Origin: an uncultured Bacilli bacterium
GTDB lineage: Bacteria; Bacillota_I; Bacilli_A; RF39; UBA660
Direction: 5' to 3'
DNA length: 34,326 nucleotides
Assembly: GCA_934120265.1 (NCBI GenBank)
Contig: CAKOTU010000011.1
Coordinates: forward strand, 1 to 34,326
A program made the translations under genes and the position numbers. This document shows positions 31,253-34,326 of the stretch, in pieces. The stretch's first letter is position 1. Each line of letters opens with the position of its first letter. The notes beneath the pieces are model-generated. The model was not told the DNA's origin. It was given only the letters and a program-made list of their open reading frames with translations, and did no database searches.

Positions 31253-32410
31253 CTACTTTTTAACAAATACTTTACCTTTATTTTCTTCTATTTTTTTATC
31301 CAATATTTCATTCTCTGCAAACTCAAATGCTTCTGTAACTAAGAATCTATAACGTAAAGGAAATTCATTATATATCTTATCCAAAGTTCCATTTTCTTTT
31401 AAAATTTCTAAGTTGGCAACAAAATTAATATCATTTAAGAAATGACTTAAACGCCACCACATACCAACTATAAATGTATAGTCATCTCTTTTTTGAAGTT
31501 CTTTCAAATCTACAATTTCATTTCTGAAAAAAGACTGTCTAATATCTCTTGGAACGATTAGCGTACGAAGATCAATATAACTACTAGGAATATTTATGAT
31601 TTTTATATTACTTATGTCATCACTTATTAAATCATTATATTCTTTAACCACTTTTTTATCGACATTATATTTTTTGCATATTTCATCTAAAGTCCTGCCA
31701 TTAACTTTGCACTTGATTGAGGGATTAATTACTGGGTATTCTCCTGTGATGTGTTGGTACAAAATATCAATCTTATCAACATCTCTAATTAATTGAACTA
31801 AGGTAGATACAAGTGTAAGTTCTTCATTATTTAAAGAAACATTCCCTGTTAGTAATTTTGGATCCAATTCATCTATGCTATTAAAAGAAATCTGTAGAAC
31901 ATTGTTTCTTTGGTGATTTAAAACAGCAAGTGCAATTGCATAACAATATTCTTTAGGAATATTATATTCTTTTATCATGCCATCCTCATATAACATTTTA
32001 TATCCATATTCGGCATGACTTAAGCCATTAAATAATATACAGTCTTTATCAAAAAATGTATTTGATGTAACCGCTTGAGGAAAACGAGCAATATCATGAA
32101 AAAGTGCTGATAATTTTGCTAGAGCAACAAACTCATCACAAACACCAATCTTCTCACATACTTTATTTGCATCTTCCACAACTCTAAAGGTATGATTTTG
32201 CTTAACATTTATCATTTTTAAGCGATGCATCTTTATAGCATTTCCAACCGATATATCATCAAAATTTAAATTAGATTTTAATAAATTTTGATATATATAA
32301 TATCCTTGCTTTAATTCTTCCTCAGACAAAGTTAAAGCATTCAATACTTTTTTGCAATCTAAAATATACTTTTCAAATAATTCCTTATTGTTATTATACA
32401 AGTCTATCAA
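31253..32410 (-). CDS. HD-domain phosphohydrolase
   Basis: About 385 residues with an HD domain in the N-terminal half: the metal-binding pair is in ALFHDIARFPQ, with further ligands in QNHTFRVV and LSHAEYGYKML, and NHQR later. HD proteins hydrolyse nucleotides or phosphate esters; the substrate is unknown. There is no ATG at the start of the frame. GGGGGATG lies 8 bases before a TTG at 32410, which is chosen; a TTG at 32425 is possible but poorly placed. It lies 29 bases after the ADP-ribosylglycohydrolase gene. Confidence 0.8.
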   Translation of the reverse strand: MIDLYNNNKELFEKYILDCKKVLNALTLSEEELKQGYYIYQNLLKSNLNFDDISVGNAIKMHRLKMINVKQNHTFRVVEDANKVCEKIGVCDEFVALAKLSALFHDIARFPQAVTSNTFFDKDCILFNGLSHAEYGYKMLYEDGMIKEYNIPKEYCYAIALAVLNHQRNNVLQISFNSIDELDPKLLTGNVSLNNEELTLVSTLVQLIRDVDKIDILYQHITGEYPVINPSIKCKVNGRTLDEICKKYNVDKKVVKEYNDLISDDISNIKIINIPSSYIDLRTLIVPRDIRQSFFRNEIVDLKELQKRDDYTFIVGMWWRLSHFLNDINFVANLEILKENGTLDKIYNEFPLRYRFLVTEAFEFAENEILDKKIEENKGKVFVKK

Positions 32411-32439
32411 ATTATCATCCCCCAAAATTAATATTAACT

Positions 32440-33222
32440 TTATAATTTATTATTTATTTTTTGATAACCTTTATTTAAAACATACACGAAGTTGTTTGGC
32501 AGTTTTTCCTTAGCAGCTTCTATTAACTCATCATCTACACCATACATAGCTTCTGCCATACTACCAACAATACAAGCATTTGTATCAGTATCTCCACCGT
32601 ACGAGATAACCTTCTTAATACTTTCTCGAAAGTTTTCAGAAGTAAATAATGCATATAAACAGTTATCTATTGTATCACAACATCTATAATTAAATGAAGA
32701 AAATTTTTGATATTTTAACTTAATACTGAGTTTTTCTATAATTTCTTCTTTATTTAAACCTTTTCTCGCATAGTAAATTATTAGCGCTATCATAGTAGCT
32801 GAATCTATCGCCTCTTTAGTATTGTGAGAAGGAATAGTTGCAAGCTTACAGTTTTCAATAACATCTTCCTCCGTATTAAACATATATCCTACCGGAGATA
32901 TTCTCATCATTGCACCATTTCCTACACTATTTCCTAACGTATTTCCACTAAGCCATTTTATAAAACCAGGAGAAAACATTTTATCAAAATACTTATCAGC
33001 TTTTGGTTTAAAATTCTTATACTTATTACCATACATTCTTAAATATTTATTATAATCTTCACCATTCATAATAGCGTCTAATATAGCTATTGTAAGAATA
33101 GTATCATCACTATAAAATGATTTTTCTGTTATTAAATCTTCAACAGAAACAGACGTTACTTTCTTTAATTGATCATACTCATATATAGAACCAGCTAAAT
33201 CACCTATTATTGTTCCCCACAT
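32440..33222 (-). CDS. ADP-ribosylglycohydrolase family protein
   Basis: The 260-residue protein has the DraG/ARH fold. It starts with GTIIGDLAGSIYE, then has the metal-binding SFYSDDTILTIAILDA, NGAMMRISPVGYMF, PSHNTKEAIDSATMIA and the second metal site GGDTDTNACIVGSMAEA. These enzymes remove ADP-ribose from proteins or nucleic acids or cleave related ADP-ribosyl compounds with two Mg ions. No ADP-ribosyltransferase gene is nearby. It lies between the YbaK-like gene and the HD gene, in line with a small operon for modified-nucleotide or tRNA maintenance, which is inference. Confidence 0.9.
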   Translation of the reverse strand: MWGTIIGDLAGSIYEYDQLKKVTSVSVEDLITEKSFYSDDTILTIAILDAIMNGEDYNKYLRMYGNKYKNFKPKADKYFDKMFSPGFIKWLSGNTLGNSVGNGAMMRISPVGYMFNTEEDVIENCKLATIPSHNTKEAIDSATMIALIIYYARKGLNKEEIIEKLSIKLKYQKFSSFNYRCCDTIDNCLYALFTSENFRESIKKVISYGGDTDTNACIVGSMAEAMYGVDDELIEAAKEKLPNNFVYVLNKGYQKINNKL

Positions 33223-33233
33223 AATAGCACTCC

Positions 33234-33698
33234 TTAAATAAACATGTATTTATGTTTTTCAAACTCTATAAATTTAATTAAATCATCATATTTAATTGAG
33301 ACTGTTTTTGTATTGGTATTAGGATGAAATAGTAACATCTTATTTTTTAAATCATTATCAATTAGCAAAGTAACTTTATTATTAGTATCATAAATAATAG
33401 AAAGTGGTGTTACACTACCAGGAATTAGATTTAATATTTCTTTTAATTTACCAGCACTAGCAAATGACAATTTTGATACATTTAATAGTTCTTGCAGCTG
33501 TTTTAAATCTGCTCTTTTTTTATCTTCTATAATTACCAAGTAATAACCATCTTTGTTATCAGTAAGAAATAAATTTTTACATTCTTGTCCCTCTATCTTA
33601 CCTTTAATTACTTCCGCATCAAGAATAGTATATAGTGGTTTATGTTCTATTTCATTATATTCAATATTTAACTTTTTAAAAACTTCATATATGTCCAT
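33234..33698 (-). CDS. YbaK/ProX-type aminoacyl-tRNA deacylase
   Basis: The 154-residue protein has the prolyl-tRNA synthetase-associated editing domain as a free-standing protein. Segments are YNEIEHKPLYTILDAE, CKNLFLTDNKDGYYLVIIEDKKRADLKQL, LSFASAGKLKEIL, GSVTPLSIIYD and FHPNTNTKTVSIKYDDL. The length and the NKDGYYLVI/FHPNTNT pattern fit the ProXp-ala/PrdX group, which clears mischarged Ala-tRNA-Pro or similar. AGGTGAAAAG lies upstream of the ATG. It is the first of the four-gene minus-strand group ending in queH, two of whose products act on tRNA. Confidence 0.9.
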   Translation of the reverse strand: MDIYEVFKKLNIEYNEIEHKPLYTILDAEVIKGKIEGQECKNLFLTDNKDGYYLVIIEDKKRADLKQLQELLNVSKLSFASAGKLKEILNLIPGSVTPLSIIYDTNNKVTLLIDNDLKNKMLLFHPNTNTKTVSIKYDDLIKFIEFEKHKYMFI

Positions 33699-33735
33699 AA
33701 CTTTTCACCTAACAGTTACTATATTATACCACAAT

Positions 33736-33760
33736 AAAACTCAAACTAAAAGTTTGAGCC
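33736..33760 (-). terminator. Terminator of the small membrane protein gene
   Basis: CTCAAACT-AAA-AGTTTGAG has a T-rich stretch on the minus strand, 15 bases past the stop at 33774. Confidence 0.75.
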
Positions 33761-33773
33761 TTACACACGGTTC

Positions 33774-34121
33774 TTAAATAATACCAAACATTTTAGCAAT
33801 GCCATTAATTATAAGACATGATACTAACATCGTAGTACATATAGAAAAGAAACAAAAACTTAATTTTAAAAATAAATTTTTCTTTTGTTCAATTGTATCA
33901 ATAATATAAAATGCGCTAACTAAAATTATTAATATATTATTAACCCATAGAATTATAGTAAATGGTTTACTAATTAACATATTATTAAGTGCCATTGTAT
34001 CAAATGAATCACTATATATAATGTTAGTATACTCCAAAGCGCAAATCACTAAACTAATTGCAGTTAACACTATTAAAATTATTTCTACCCACTTACCAAA
34101 ATTTTTAATTTCTTTTTTCAT
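33774..34121 (-). CDS. Three-TM membrane protein, unknown function
   Basis: A 115-residue protein with three hydrophobic segments (WVEIILIVLTAISLVICALEY, ILWVNNILIILVSAFYII and LSFCFFSICTTMLVSCLIINGIA) and a basic N-terminus. I do not recognise the family. GGAGGAACG precedes the ATG, and a promoter (TTGCTT-16-TATAAT, 34142-34169 on the minus strand) and a terminator make it a one-gene unit. It is the last complete gene before the putative element boundary. Confidence 0.75.
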   Translation of the reverse strand: MKKEIKNFGKWVEIILIVLTAISLVICALEYTNIIYSDSFDTMALNNMLISKPFTIILWVNNILIILVSAFYIIDTIEQKKNLFLKLSFCFFSICTTMLVSCLIINGIAKMFGII

Positions 34122-34141
34122 AACACGTTCCTCCTATTTTC

Positions 34142-34169
34142 ATTATATCATAGATAATCTTAAAAGCAA
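34142..34169 (-). promoter_or_regulatory. Promoter of the three-TM protein gene
   Basis: On the minus strand TTGCTT (34164-34169), a 16-base spacer and TATAAT (34142-34147), 20 bases before the start codon. Confidence 0.6.
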
Positions 34170-34177
34170 TTTTTTAT

Positions 34178-34207
34178 AAAAAAAACTAACTCATTTCTGA
34201 ATTAGTT
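34178..34207 (-). terminator. Terminator downstream of the tRNA-Met 3' fragment
   Basis: On the minus strand AACTAATTCA-GAAA-TGAGTTAGTT (one G-T pair) is followed by T8. It lies 9 bases past the CCA end of the tRNA fragment, as expected for a tRNA gene terminator. Confidence 0.8.
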
Positions 34208-34216
34208 AAATCTAAA

Positions 34217-34260
34217 TGGTAGCGATGGAGGGGATCGAACCCACGACCTTTCGGGTATGA
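34217..34260 (-). other. 3' half of elongator tRNA-Met(CAT), probable attachment-site arm of an integrated element
   Basis: On the minus strand T33 and anticodon CAT are followed by A37, the 3' anticodon arm CCGAA, variable loop AGGTC, T-arm GTGGG-TTCGATC-CCCTC, acceptor CATCGCT, A and encoded CCA. This closely follows the 3' half of Bacillus elongator tRNA-Met. The matching 5' anticodon arm (TTCGG) and the rest of the tRNA are absent; unrelated AT-rich sequence continues instead. Tyrosine integrases commonly cross over in the anticodon loop and leave such a 3' tRNA copy at one end of the element. One T-stem pair is T-T, which fits a relaxed copy. Confidence 0.7.
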
Positions 34261-34287
34261 AAAATAAGCCCTAAATTAAATTACCGT

Positions 34288-34326
34288 TTATTTTTTACCG
34301 TTTCCCTTATTAAATAAGGCTTCGCT
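34288..34326 (-). CDS. C-terminal end of a truncated reading frame, possibly the element's integrase
   Basis: Twelve codons (SEALFNKGNGKK) run in from the window edge to a TAA, about 30 bases from the tRNA fragment. Integrase genes usually lie next to the att site with this orientation, but too little is visible to identify it, and the frame could be chance. The repeat ACGGTAA occurs twice around the stop (34272-34299), as arm-type sites sometimes do. Confidence 0.25.
   Translation of the reverse strand, partial: SEALFNKGNGKK

Noticed and set aside
34217..34326. tmRNA (ssrA) 3' end
   Set aside because: The T-arm and CCA would fit, but the variable loop AGGTC, the 3' anticodon arm and the CAT anticodon context match tRNA-Met. 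No tag-peptide frame or typical pseudoknot sequence precedes it in the visible bases.
34217..34326. Intact tRNA-Met interrupted by a group I intron in the anticodon loop
   Set aside because: The base before the 3' exon is not the terminal G expected of a group I intron, and the visible 66 bases show no intron core. It cannot be fully excluded because the window ends.
1..34326. CRISPR array
   Set aside because: I found no series of regularly spaced direct repeats and no cas genes.

Overview
This window is strongly AT-rich DNA from a low-GC Gram-positive bacterium. Shine-Dalgarno sites of the AGGAGG type precede most genes, Rho-independent terminators are abundant, and TGA is used as a stop (for example at the ends of the AlkD-like and radical SAM genes), so the genetic code is the standard bacterial one. 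spoIVB, a spoIIM-like gene, a YjcZ-like peptide, a DUF4044 peptide and a Bacillus-like elongator tRNA-Met fragment point to Bacilli, most plausibly an uncultured gut lineage. The species cannot be named from the sequence.

Layout. 1-868: the 3' part of a surface or secreted protein whose last ~30 codons look like the variable repeat of a diversity-generating retroelement. 954-5554: a TetR-controlled operon for a heterodimeric ABC exporter. 5555-6100: two tandem small-RNA/peptide modules. 6216-12048: housekeeping and repair genes (holA, rarA on the other strand, a glutamine-amidotransferase-like hydrolase, a Xer recombinase, an AlkD-like protein, a Nudix hydrolase and a ZIP metal transporter). 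12098-17083: a small Cys-rich protein, an AT-rich gap, an orphan HTH regulator, SpoIIM, DUF4044, a GT51 glycosyltransferase, a radical SAM/SPASM protein and SpoIVB. 17169-22375: a two-component system plus an FtsX-type ABC transporter. 22466-22783: another small-RNA/peptide module. 22794-28387: xseB-xseA-nusB, two membrane proteins and mutS. 28451-34121: a fourth related RNA, ftsW, a YjcZ-like gene, def, queH, an HD protein, an ADP-ribosylglycohydrolase, a YbaK/ProX deacylase and a small membrane protein. 34217-34326: the 3' half of a tRNA-Met joined to foreign-looking DNA, probably the end of an integrated element.

The most interesting signal is a family of four small structured RNAs (about 5570-5680 +, 5803-5918 +, 22638-22748 -, 28451-28532 -). 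All share one architecture: hairpin P1, an A-rich linker, hairpin P2 and terminator hairpin P3. Stem sequences differ but pairing is kept. Two copies face a convergently transcribed 25-27-residue, almost purely hydrophobic peptide gene with its own promoter and ribosome site. A third faces what looks like a decayed peptide gene, and the fourth has none. Read from the other strand, P2 plus the A-rich linker (CTTTTTATTTT) forms the terminator of the peptide mRNA, so the two transcripts overlap at their 3' ends by roughly 90 bases. This is the layout of type I toxin-antitoxin loci such as txpA/ratA, but the peptides do not match a type I family I recognise. The function is inferred.

Other regulation visible in the sequence: a perfect inverted repeat just downstream of the -10 of the tetR-ABC promoter; an 11-bp-phased direct repeat inside the promoter of the ABC/two-component cluster; and an inverted repeat across the promoter of the orphan HTH gene.
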